Below are positions 46,733 through 53,895 of a DNA stretch of 64,000 nucleotides, piece after piece. Source of the DNA: an uncultured Bacteroidota bacterium (GTDB lineage: Bacteria; Bacteroidota; Bacteroidia; Bacteroidales; P3); the NCBI GenBank assembly GCA_902793295.1, contig CADBDA010000002.1, forward strand, positions 62,001 to 126,000, read 5' to 3'. The stretch's first letter is position 1. Each line of letters starts with the position of its first letter. Under the pieces are notes generated by a model, which was not told the origin of the DNA, ran no database searches, and was given only the letters and a program-made list of their open reading frames with translations. Both the position numbers and the translations under genes were made by a program.

Positions 46733-48268
46733 ATGGCACAGAAAAATAATTTTCAGAAGCCCCGCAAGGGCAAATGGATTATCCTGGGATTCACGATACT
46801 GCTAGGATTTGCGGCGTTGTGGCTCATCTACAATTTTGCCCAGCAGATACGCAAGTCGGAGCAGGAGAAGGTACGCCTGTGGGCGAGTGCCATCAGCCAG
46901 AAGTCGCAGCTGATGACCTCGACCGAGACCTTTTTCAACGAAGTGGGGTTGGACGAGCGGCGAAAGGTGAAGCTGTACATTGACGTGCTGGAGTCGTTCA
47001 ACAAGAAGGACTTGGGGTCGGATGCGGAGTTTTACTTGGCGTATGTGTCCTACATCATTGACAGCAGCAAGACGCCCTTTATGATTATTGACCACGACTC
47101 GCTGATCACGTCGTGCGGCAACATAGGCGCCACGGCAGAGGATGACGGGCGGCTGATAGGCACCAAGGTGACGCCCGAGCTGATGCTACGTTTCAGCAGC
47201 AATCCGCCGTTCCACTACAGCATTTGGGGCATACCGCTGACATTGCTGTATAAGGAGTCGCAGATTTTTTCGGACATGCGGGCGGCGCTGGACAATTTGA
47301 ACGAGTCGTTTCTGTCGGAGGTGACGAACAACAGCGTTTTTGTGCCCGTGATCATAATGGACAGCCAGAGCCACGGTGTGATAAGCTATGGCAATATTGA
47401 CCCGTCGGTGTTTGAGACGCCGAAGAAGTTGGCGAAGAAGCTCCAATCGATGAGCAGTGAGAACGAGCCCATACTGTTGCAGTTGGCCAACCACCGGATG
47501 GCGTATGTGTATTACGAGAACACGCCGTTGTTGCGACTGTTGAGGTATCTGCCGTTGATATACCTTTTTTTGGGCATGATACTGGTGCTGGTGTCGTACA
47601 ACCTGTTTCGGACGGCGCGTAGCAGCGAGGAGAACCGGGTGTGGGTCGGTATGGCCAAGGAGACGGCGCACCAGCTGGGGACGCCGATATCGTCGCTGAC
47701 AGGATGGGCCGACTATTTGGAAGGGAAGACGTTGGAGGAACCCTACATCAGCGAGGTGCGGAAGGATATAGACCGACTGGACACGATAGCGCGCCGTTTT
47801 TCGAAGATAGGGAGTGTGCCCGAACTGAAGGACGAGGACCTGTGCGAAGTGGTGCGTCACACGATAAGCTATATGGAGAAGCGGAGTCCGCGGAAGGTGC
47901 AGTTTGTGACGTCGCTGCCCGACCACGCCATCATGGTGCCGATCAACCGGTACCTGTTCGAATGGGTGATAGAGAATATCTGCAAGAACGCCATAGACGC
48001 CATGGAAGGCAAGGGCACTTTTTCCACGCTGTTGTCGGTGGAGGGAGGCTATGTGCATCTGGACCTGTGCGACACCGGCAAGGGCATACCCGCCTCGCAG
48101 CAGAAGCTGATTTTCGAATCCGGTTTTTCCACCAAGCAACGCGGATGGGGCTTGGGGCTTTCGTTGGCGCGGCGCATCATCAAGGAGTACCACAAGGGGA
48201 AGATTTTCCTGAAGTATTCGGTTCCCGGGCAGGGGACGGTTTTCCGCATTACGTTGCGCAAAAAATAG
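46733..48268 (+). CDS. Membrane sensor histidine kinase (orphan in this window)
   Basis: A 511-aa protein. It has TM1 (about residues 15-36), a sensor region of about 225 residues, and TM2 (about 271-292). The phosphoacceptor is H313 in K-E-T-A-H-Q-L-G-T-P. The N-box E-N-I-C-K-N-A-I-D-A-M lies near residue 413, G1 is D-T-G-K-G-I, and G2 is G-W-G-L-G-L-S-L-A. All catalytic boxes are intact. No response regulator gene is next to it, so the partner lies elsewhere. The gene begins 50 bp after the permease gene, which may belong to the same transcript. Confidence 0.92.
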   Translation: MAQKNNFQKPRKGKWIILGFTILLGFAALWLIYNFAQQIRKSEQEKVRLWASAISQKSQLMTSTETFFNEVGLDERRKVKLYIDVLESFNKKDLGSDAEFYLAYVSYIIDSSKTPFMIIDHDSLITSCGNIGATAEDDGRLIGTKVTPELMLRFSSNPPFHYSIWGIPLTLLYKESQIFSDMRAALDNLNESFLSEVTNNSVFVPVIIMDSQSHGVISYGNIDPSVFETPKKLAKKLQSMSSENEPILLQLANHRMAYVYYENTPLLRLLRYLPLIYLFLGMILVLVSYNLFRTARSSEENRVWVGMAKETAHQLGTPISSLTGWADYLEGKTLEEPYISEVRKDIDRLDTIARRFSKIGSVPELKDEDLCEVVRHTISYMEKRSPRKVQFVTSLPDHAIMVPINRYLFEWVIENICKNAIDAMEGKGTFSTLLSVEGGYVHLDLCDTGKGIPASQQKLIFESGFSTKQRGWGLGLSLARRIIKEYHKGKIFLKYSVPGQGTVFRITLRKK

Positions 48269-48299
48269 CGACTGGCGTATGTTAGCCACACGATTGAAA

Positions 48300-48389
48300 A
48301 TGCTTAAAGAAGATTTCTTTCCAATTATCACAAAAAAAATCACAGATGCAATTAATATAGCAGATGGTGCGTTTCTTCAAAAAAGGTGA
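48300..48389 (+). CDS. Possible 29-codon reading frame (AT-rich, doubtful)
   Basis: A short ATG-to-TGA frame in unusually AT-rich DNA, ending 6 bp before the DUF1016 start. It begins M-L-K-E-D-F-F-P and shows no recognisable domain. It may be the tail or leader of a lost gene that arrived with the DUF1016 fragment. Confidence 0.2.
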   Translation: MLKEDFFPIITKKITDAINIADGAFLQKR

Positions 48390-48395
48390 CAGTAT

Positions 48396-48851
48396 ATGAA
48401 CAGCAGCATAAATGTAAATAATGAGACATTGCTTTCCAGCAACTTTATTCAAGAAATAAAGCAACTGGTGCTTCGTGGTCGTCAAGAAGCATACGCGGCT
48501 GTAAACCAAGCTATGGTGAATGCCTATTGGAAAATAGGCCGCCGTATAGTTGAAGAAGAACAAGGTGGCGCAGAGCGTGCTAACTATGGGAAGCAGATAC
48601 TGAAACAGCTGTCAATAGCCCTCACTGAGGAATTTGGTAAAGGTTTTTCTGTGCAGAATCTGTACTACTTTCGACAGTTTTATTTGACGTTCCCCGAAAT
48701 ATTCCACACACCTTGTGGAATTTTGACTTGGTCGCACTATCGCCGATTGTTAAGTGTAACAAACCCACAAGCACGCGAATGGTATGCAAAGGAAGCGTCC
48801 GAGCAGATGTGGAGCTACGCCACCTTGAACCGAAATATCTCGACGCAATAA
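48396..48851 (+). pseudogene. Truncated DUF1016 (YhcG-type) gene, N-terminal domain only
   Basis: The 151 residues match the N-terminal domain of DUF1016/YhcG proteins: I-K-Q-L-V, V-N-A-Y-W-K-I-G-R-R-I, E-R-A-N-Y-G-K, E-F-G-K-G-F-S-V-Q-N-L and I-L-T-W-S-H-Y. Full-length members are about 330-380 aa and carry a C-terminal PDDEXK nuclease-like domain. Here a TAA follows directly after the first domain, and the downstream DNA already encodes another gene. The nuclease part is therefore missing. Base composition is more AT-rich than the neighbours, which suggests acquired DNA. Confidence 0.75.
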
Positions 48852-48897
48852 TTGAGCGTCAGAAAGCCCTTTTTGCTTTGCAACAAAAAAATGAAGT

Positions 48898-49371
48898 ATG
48901 ATGGAACAAGAACCCATTCTTAATGCCCATAATAAGCAAGAGTACCCGCCGATGCATACGGCGGAGCATATATTGAACCAGACGATGGTGCGGATGTTCG
49001 GCTGTCCGCGGTCGCGGAATGCGCATATCGAACGCAAAAAGAGCAAGTGCGACTACCAGTTGGCGGCATGTCCGACCGAGGAGCAGGTTCAGGAAATAGA
49101 GCGCAGAGTGAACGAAGTCATCGCGCAGCACCTGCCTGTAAGCTACGAATACGTGAAGCGGGAGGAGGTGCCGGCAGAAGTGGATTTGGGGAAGCTGCCT
49201 GAGGATGCCAGCGAGACCTTGCGGCTGGTGCGGATAGGCGACTACGACCTCTGCGCCTGCGTCGGCACTCACGTGCAAAACACTGCCGAGATAGGCCAAT
49301 TCAAGATTATCAGCCACGACTGGAACGAGGAAAACCGCACGTGGCGTATGCGGTTCAAACTGGTAGAATGA
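48898..49371 (+). CDS. AlaX-like / threonyl-alanyl tRNA synthetase SAD-domain protein
   Basis: A 157-aa free-standing editing domain. The first zinc motif is H20-x3-H24 in M-H-T-A-E-H-I-L and the second is C121-x3-H125 in A-C-V-G-T-H-V. Both are typical of the second additional domain of ThrRS/AlaRS and of AlaX trans-editing proteins, which remove mischarged amino acids from tRNA. It is short, like type I AlaX. Two consecutive ATGs are possible, and M19 is also plausible. Its stop overlaps the next start (ATGA). A decayed second copy of its 3' end lies at 49856-49964. Confidence 0.8.
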   Translation: MMEQEPILNAHNKQEYPPMHTAEHILNQTMVRMFGCPRSRNAHIERKKSKCDYQLAACPTEEQVQEIERRVNEVIAQHLPVSYEYVKREEVPAEVDLGKLPEDASETLRLVRIGDYDLCACVGTHVQNTAEIGQFKIISHDWNEENRTWRMRFKLVE

Positions 49372-49856
49372 AAAAGAAGCAAAGAAAAAAACCGGCACAA
49401 GAGCATCTGGAGCCATTGGTCTACAGGACCCGTCCCGTTTGCTGCGTGAACATCGCAATTGCCGGTGCACTTATTGTTTCTTTTTGGTTGATCTTTGGTC
49501 CGAGCATCCTATGCGTGGTGGCCAGTGTGCTATTGCTGTGGTCGGCTTACGCCGCGTTCAGGCACCGCAACGACTGCATTACGCTGACCGAGAAGGGCAT
49601 CGGCCTCGAACGCGTAAAGGTTTTTGAATATGGCAAGAAAACCCAGAGGCTTGACCACGTGGACATCGAGTGGCGATATGTCAGAGATGTGGAATTGGTT
49701 GGAGGCAAAGTCTGCCAGATAGATGTCAACGCTCACGACAAGATTTACACTGTGGATCTTGAATATTATATGGTTTTCCCGACAAAGTTGAAATCCTGGC
49801 AGGAGGCCATCAGGGAATACAGTCAAAAGCCCGGCACCCACATCAAACGTTGGTAA
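49368..49856 (+). CDS. Small membrane protein, PH-like C-terminal region
   Basis: A 162-aa protein. The start at 49368 overlaps the previous stop (ATGA). The N-terminus is very basic, followed by two hydrophobic helices (about residues 24-65). After them comes a soluble beta-rich part with L-T-E-K-G-I-G-L-E-R-V, I-E-W-R-Y-V-R-D-V and a terminal helix. This is the layout of bacterial PH-like (YdbS/DUF304-like) membrane proteins, by pattern only. The gene lies exactly between the AlaX-like gene and its decayed copy. Confidence 0.55.
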   Translation: MKKKQRKKPAQEHLEPLVYRTRPVCCVNIAIAGALIVSFWLIFGPSILCVVASVLLLWSAYAAFRHRNDCITLTEKGIGLERVKVFEYGKKTQRLDHVDIEWRYVRDVELVGGKVCQIDVNAHDKIYTVDLEYYMVFPTKLKSWQEAIREYSQKPGTHIKRW

Positions 49857-49964
49857 TGTGTGGCAGTACGCATGTGGCGCATACGGGCGATTAAGATTGT
49901 GAGCCATGATTGGAACGGATAGACGCTTACGAGACATATGCGGTTCAAGCTGGAGGAGGGTTAA
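49856..49964 (+). pseudogene. Decayed partial duplicate of the AlaX-like gene 3' end
   Basis: Reading in two frames gives C-G-S-T-H-V-A-H-T-G and then I-K-I-V-S-H-D-W-N-G-stop, and finally M-R-F-K-L-E-E. These match the end of the intact gene (C-V-G-T-H-V-Q-N-T and then F-K-I-I-S-H-D-W-N-E and then M-R-F-K-L-V-E). The remnant contains a frameshift near 49889 and an in-frame TAG at 49920-49922. It covers only the last 37 or so codons of the gene. Confidence 0.8.
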
Positions 49965-50037
49965 TGATAATCAACGCTCTTTCGCCTCGTTGCAGGTCGG
50001 CCGGACAGCCCCAAGGTTGACATTTTTTATAAAAACA

Positions 50038-50073
50038 ATTGTCAAGTGCAAAAAACTTTGTACTTTTGCACTT
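50038..50073 (+). promoter_or_regulatory. Promoter with 10-bp inverted repeat before the metallopeptidase gene
   Basis: ATTG (50038-50041), a 19-bp spacer, and TACTTTTG (50061-50068) form a near-consensus promoter. A perfect inverted repeat, AAGTGCAAAA (50044-50053) and TTTTGCACTT (50064-50073), spans the spacer and covers the -7 box. It could be an operator site or a transcript-start hairpin. Confidence 0.7.
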
Positions 50074-50141
50074 CGAAAAGGCATCATCATAATGCCCATT
50101 AATTATTTTATTTAGTTTACTTCAAACAATTCACAATCAAT

Positions 50142-50993
50142 ATGGACCTTACAGGAAGAAGAAGAAGTTCGAACGTTGAAGACCGTCGCAGCGGCAATGG
50201 CGGCAAAATAGCTGGAATCGGCATCGGAGGTGCCATCATTGCGGGCATCATCGCCCTGTTCTTGGGCGGCAACCCGTCGGAGGTGATGCAGCAGATAAGC
50301 AGCCAGCAACAGCCGACAACGGAATATACGCCTTCGGAACAGGAGGAACAGTTCAGGGTCTTTGCAGAACAGATACTGGCAAGCACCGAGGACGTGTGGA
50401 CGGCGGAATTCAAACGCATGGGGAAGACGTATGTGGCGCCGAAGCTGGTGCTCTTCCACGGAAGCGTGCAGAGCGGCTGCGGCAGCGCCAGTTCGGCTAT
50501 GGGGCCGTTCTATTGCTCGGCAGACCAGTGCGTGTATCTGGATTTGGATTTCTTCAACGAGATGCCCAAACAACTGGGCGCTGGCGGCGATTTCGCTTGC
50601 GCTTACGTGATTGCGCACGAGGTGGGTCACCATGTGGAGCATCTGCTGGGCGTTCTGGGTGATGCGCATGCCAAAATGGCTCGGGTGTCGGAGACTGAGA
50701 AGAACCGCATCAGCGTCCGGATAGAGCTGCTGGCTGATTTCTACGCGGGTGTGTGGGGATACCATGAGAACAAGATGTTCGGATCGCTGGAGGACGGCGA
50801 CCTGGAGGAGGCTATCAACGCTGCGCAGAAAATAGGCGACGACTACCTTCAGAAAAATGCCCGTGGCTATGCTTCGCCCGAATCGTTCACCCATGGCACT
50901 TCGGCCCAGCGTATGCGTTGGCTGAAGAAGGGGCTTTCGACTGGAGATATGAGGTTGGGGGATACTTTCTCGGTGGATTATGAGAGGTTGTAG
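50142..50993 (+). CDS. Neutral zinc metallopeptidase, YpfJ family
   Basis: A 283-aa protein with one membrane helix near the N-terminus (about residues 22-42) and a catalytic domain. The motif is H159-E-V-G-H-H in Y-V-I-A-H-E-V-G-H-H-V. Family blocks G-S-V-Q-S-G-C-G-S-A-S-S-A-M-G (about residue 107) and Y-L-D-L-D-F (about residue 128) are present, and the conserved R-I-E-L-L-A-D-F-Y-A-G-V motif with the third metal ligand follows. It is bound to the membrane with the domain probably outside the cytosol. The substrate is unknown. It has its own promoter and is followed by a long gene-free island. Confidence 0.92.
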   Translation: MDLTGRRRSSNVEDRRSGNGGKIAGIGIGGAIIAGIIALFLGGNPSEVMQQISSQQQPTTEYTPSEQEEQFRVFAEQILASTEDVWTAEFKRMGKTYVAPKLVLFHGSVQSGCGSASSAMGPFYCSADQCVYLDLDFFNEMPKQLGAGGDFACAYVIAHEVGHHVEHLLGVLGDAHAKMARVSETEKNRISVRIELLADFYAGVWGYHENKMFGSLEDGDLEEAINAAQKIGDDYLQKNARGYASPESFTHGTSAQRMRWLKKGLSTGDMRLGDTFSVDYERL

Positions 50994-51101
50994 GGGGTGA
51001 TTTTTCTTTCGCTGGAGTGTTTTTTTAGTATTTCTTTTTTCTGAAGGGCTCTTTTCGCATTGCTTTGCCGAAGGGTTGTGTCTGCTTTTCTTTTTTTCTT
51101 A

Positions 51102-51247
51102 TAGTCTGTCTGCAGTTTTTTTTTAGTCTGTCTGCAGTTCTTTTCTCTCTCTTATAGTCTGTCTGCAGTTTTTTTTTTTAGTCTGTCTGCAGTTCTTTTT
51201 TTAGTCTGTCTGCAGTTCTTTTTCTCTCTTATAGTCTGTCTGCAGTT
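51102..51247. repeat. Six-copy repeat of TAGTCTGTCTGCAGTT
   Basis: The 16-bp core occurs at 51102, 51124, 51155, 51179, 51202 and 51232. Copies are separated by T-rich linkers of 6-15 bp, often TTCTTTTTCTCTCTTA. Each copy holds the palindrome CTGCAG. Spacing is irregular (22, 31, 24, 23 and 30 bp). It forms the left edge of a repeat island without supported genes. Confidence 0.92.
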
Positions 51248-51263
51248 CTTTTTATAGTTTATT

Positions 51264-51693
51264 TCCGCATTTCTTTTCCGAAGCAAACATGAATGGCTCC
51301 GGTGGAGCCATGAGCCGAAGCCCGAAAAGTCCCTCACTTTTCGGAACTGCTGAGGGAAGCTCGCAATGAAAGGGGTCTTCCGCATTTCTTTTCCGAAGCA
51401 AAAAGAAACGCTCGCAAAGAAAGTGCTTGGTACGTCGAAGTGATACCGCTGACGAAATGGCTAAAAATGGCTCCGCCATCACTAAAACGTCCAAACTCGC
51501 AGGTTCGTCGGTGTTTTTTTGCTTTGGACGGGGGAGGGGCTTTTTGCCTTCTTTATGGGCGTTGGAAGGTGGCCTTGCTCAGACAGTGGCCGTTTTTTAA
51601 CGTGCTGTCGAAACCATTTTCTTAACGCCATTTACGTCAAAGCTGGGGGAGAAGAAGTGTTTTTTATTGGGGGTTTGGTGTTTCTATTGGGGG
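51264..51693. repeat. Long repeat element, copy A (~430 bp)
   Basis: The first ~245 bp match copy B (51791 on) at about 95% by eye with no gaps; the remainder is more diverged. Internal parts: TGGCTCC-GGT-GGAGCCA (51294-51310), CCGAAAAGT-CCCTC-ACTTTTCGG (51322-51344), and a second occurrence of TCCGCATTTCTTTTCCGAAG about 113 bp after the first. An 80-codon frame is open on the minus strand in both copies. Six of its residues differ for only 11 base changes, which argues against coding selection. Confidence 0.88.
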
Positions 51694-51790
51694 GTCCTTT
51701 TGGATACGGATGGCGGGGTGGTTTTTATTCTTTTTTTTTTGGATTATAATGAGGTTGTGATATATATGGTCGGTTTCATTGATATGTTTT

Positions 51791-52221
51791 TCCGCATTTC
51801 TTTTCCGAAGCGAACATGAATGGCTCCGGTGGAGCCATGAGCCGAAGCCTGAAAAGTCCCTCACTTTTCGGAACTGCTGAGGGAAGCTCGCAAAGAAAGG
51901 TTTTTTCCGCATTTCTTTTCCTAAGCAAAAAGAAACGCTCGCAAAGAAAGTGCTTGGTTCGTCGAAGTAATACCGCTGACGAAATGGCTAAAAAAGGCTC
52001 CGCCATCGCTAAAACGTCCAAACTCGCAGGTCTGTCTTGCTTTTTTTACTACGGAGGTGGTGTTTGGCTTTCTTCTTCCATACTAACGTAAGGAGGTAGT
52101 CTCGCTCAGACAGTGCCCGTTTTTTAACGCGCTGTCGAAACCTTTTTCTTAACGCCATTTGCGCCAAAGCTGCTGGGGACGAAGTGTTTTTTATTTGGGT
52201 TTTATCGTTTCTATTGAGTGA
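51791..52221. repeat. Long repeat element, copy B (~430 bp)
   Basis: Direct repeat of copy A, 527 bp downstream in the same orientation. The hairpin GAAAAGT-CCCTC-ACTTTTC is kept; its one change replaces a C-G by a T-G pair. The inner duplicate of the TCCGCATTTCTTTTCC motif is also kept. The right ends of both copies share the blocks GCTCAGACAGTG, CGTTTTTTAACG and CTTAACGCCATTT. Confidence 0.88.
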
Positions 52222-52300
52222 TTAAGTTACATTCCGGCAGAGTTTGCTCATACAATTTCTTGTTAGGGATACTGTTTTTAAAGACGAATCGTCGGTTTTT

Positions 52301-52381
52301 CACATTTCTTTTCCTAAGCAAACATGAATGGCTCCGGTGGAGCCATGAGCCGAAGCCCGAAAAGTCCCTCTCTTTTCGGTT
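52301..52381. repeat. Partial third copy of the long repeat (~80 bp)
   Basis: It matches only the left ~80 bp of copies A and B, including TGGCTCC-GGT-GGAGCCA and most of the second hairpin, then diverges. It ends just beside the 3' end of the small lipoprotein gene. Confidence 0.85.
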
Positions 52382-52404
52382 TTGGAGGCCGACCATTTGG
52401 AGGA

Positions 52405-52755
52405 TTAGAGTTTTTTAAGTTTGGTGAAGACGGCTTCGGGGACGTCGCGGTCGAAATGGTAGAAGCATTCGGCTTTGGAGAAGGAGGGGTCGAGATAGAT
52501 GCGTCCTTTGATGCTGTCGTTGGGGTGGAGCAGGCGGTCGGAGCCGTAAATCATCACGACATTGTCAACCCACTTGCCTTCTTGGGTCAGATAGGGTCGG
52601 CCTATGGTGTCGGGGCTGATGAGCGAGACGGCATAGCCTACCTCGTAGGCGCTTTGGCAGGGTTCGTAGTCGACGACGACGCCTACGAAATCGAAATCGT
52701 CGTGGGAACAGGCGGCCAAAAGGAGCGGCAGGAGGAGGAGAAGGAGCTTTTTCAT
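52405..52755 (-). CDS. Small hypothetical lipoprotein
   Basis: A 116-aa protein. The signal MKKLLLLLLPLLLAAC has a leucine-only core and lipobox L-A-A-C (C16). The mature part of about 100 residues contains V-V-V-D-Y-E-P-C and Y-L-D-P-S-F motifs and ends K-L-K-K-L; I see no known family. The 9-bp tandem array lies in its 5' leader, beginning 16 bp before the ATG. Its 3' end abuts the repeat island. Confidence 0.75.
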   Translation of the reverse strand: MKKLLLLLLPLLLAACSHDDFDFVGVVVDYEPCQSAYEVGYAVSLISPDTIGRPYLTQEGKWVDNVVMIYGSDRLLHPNDSIKGRIYLDPSFSKAECFYHFDRDVPEAVFTKLKKL

Positions 52756-52771
52756 TGGGGAGCGGGTTTTG

Positions 52772-52916
52772 GATGGGTTTGATGGGTTCGATGGGTTCGA
52801 TGGGTTTGATGGGTTTGATGGGTTTGATGGGTTTGATGGGGTTGATGGGTTTGATGGGTTTGATGGGGTTCGATGGGTTCGATGGGTTTGATGGGTTTGA
52901 TGGGTTTGATGGGGTT
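52772..52916. repeat. 9-bp minisatellite, 16 units (GATGGGTTT)
   Basis: Sixteen tandem units of GATGGGTTT with variants GATGGGTTC and GATGGGGTT; one unit is 10 bp. It fills the gap between the dapD stop (52939) and the small lipoprotein start (52755), so on the minus strand it reads AAACCCATC in the leader of the lipoprotein. The units keep one reading phase except at the 10-bp unit. Confidence 0.95.
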
Positions 52917-52938
52917 GAGTTTTGATGGGGTTTGTGGG

Positions 52939-53751
52939 TCAGACGCTGACGCCAAATTCGCGGAGGGCGGCGTTGAGGGAGGTTTTTTTGTCGGTGCTCT
53001 CTTTGCGCTGTCCGATGATGAGTGCGCAGCTGACGGAATAGTCGCCTGCGGGGAAATGCTTGGTGTAGGAGCCCGGAATGACGACGCTGCGGGGAGGCAC
53101 ATAGCCTTGGTAGTAGATGGGTTGGGGTCCGCTGACATCGATGATCTTGGTGCTGCCGGTGATGACGGTGTTGGCGCCGAGGACCACTTCGGGAGCAAGA
53201 TGGGCGCCTTCGACAACGATGCTGCGCGAGCCGATGAAGCAGTTGTCCTCGATGATCACGGGAGCCGCCTGGACGGGTTCCAAGACGCCGCCGATGCCCA
53301 CGCCGCCGCTGAGGTGGACATTCTTGCCGATTTGGGCGCAGCTGCCGACGGTGGCCCAGGTGTCGACCATGGTGCCGGAATCGACGTAGGCCCCGATGTT
53401 GACATAGGAGGGCATCATGACCACGCCGGGAGCGAGATAGGCCCCATGGCGAGCCGTGGCGGGCGGCACAACGCGGACGCCCAACTGCGCATAGTTGCGC
53501 TTGAGGGGAATTTTGTCGTGGTATTCGAAGGGACCCACTTCGGTGGTGTGCATCTGGCAGATGGGGAAATAGAGGAGGACAGCCTTTTTGGCTGTTTCGT
53601 TGACGCGCCAACCGTCGTCGGTGGGGAAGGCAACGCGTTCGCGACCGCAATCGAGGGCGTCGACCATGGCCTTGACAGCGTCGACAACGGCAGGGTCGTT
53701 GAGCAGCTGTCGGTTGTCGAAGGCATCATTTATCAGTTGTTCGGGATTCAT
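52939..53751 (-). CDS. dapD: 2,3,4,5-tetrahydropyridine-2,6-dicarboxylate N-succinyltransferase
   Basis: A 270-aa left-handed beta-helix acyltransferase. It catalyses succinylation of tetrahydrodipicolinate in the succinylase branch of lysine/DAP synthesis. The hexapeptide-repeat region runs from about residue 105 to 215, with V-N-I-G-A-Y-V-D-S-G-T-M-V-D and the substrate-binding G-G-V-G-I-G-G-V-L-E-P-V-Q. The N-terminal helical domain is present. Length and end are normal. It complements dapF at 11.2 kb. Confidence 0.95.
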   Translation of the reverse strand: MNPEQLINDAFDNRQLLNDPAVVDAVKAMVDALDCGRERVAFPTDDGWRVNETAKKAVLLYFPICQMHTTEVGPFEYHDKIPLKRNYAQLGVRVVPPATARHGAYLAPGVVMMPSYVNIGAYVDSGTMVDTWATVGSCAQIGKNVHLSGGVGIGGVLEPVQAAPVIIEDNCFIGSRSIVVEGAHLAPEVVLGANTVITGSTKIIDVSGPQPIYYQGYVPPRSVVIPGSYTKHFPAGDYSVSCALIIGQRKESTDKKTSLNAALREFGVSV

Positions 53752-53895
53752 GGCTGAAGAGTTGTTGTTGGGTTGTCGAGATTGAAAACCAGTGCGGAAT
53801 TGGAGCGGCGGCTGCCGTCAATCGACTTTTTTTTCAATTCATTACAATAAAAACGTTTTTTTTGAGTAATTACAAAAGTACGAATATTTTTTGAA

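Noticed and set aside
51102-51247. Possible CRISPR array
   Set aside because: The linkers are only 6-15 bp, T-rich and similar to each other, not unique spacers of even length. No cas genes are near.
51252-52021. Two similar 80-residue minus-strand proteins in the long repeats
   Set aside because: Between the two copies most base changes alter the residue, there is no initiation context, and the most conserved parts are inverted repeats. I treat them as non-coding.
52565-53650. A 361-codon minus-strand frame running through the 9-bp repeats and dapD
   Set aside because: It reads the tandem array as an N-P-S / I-K-P repeat and overlaps dapD in another frame. dapD is complete and conserved, so this is an artefact of the repeat.
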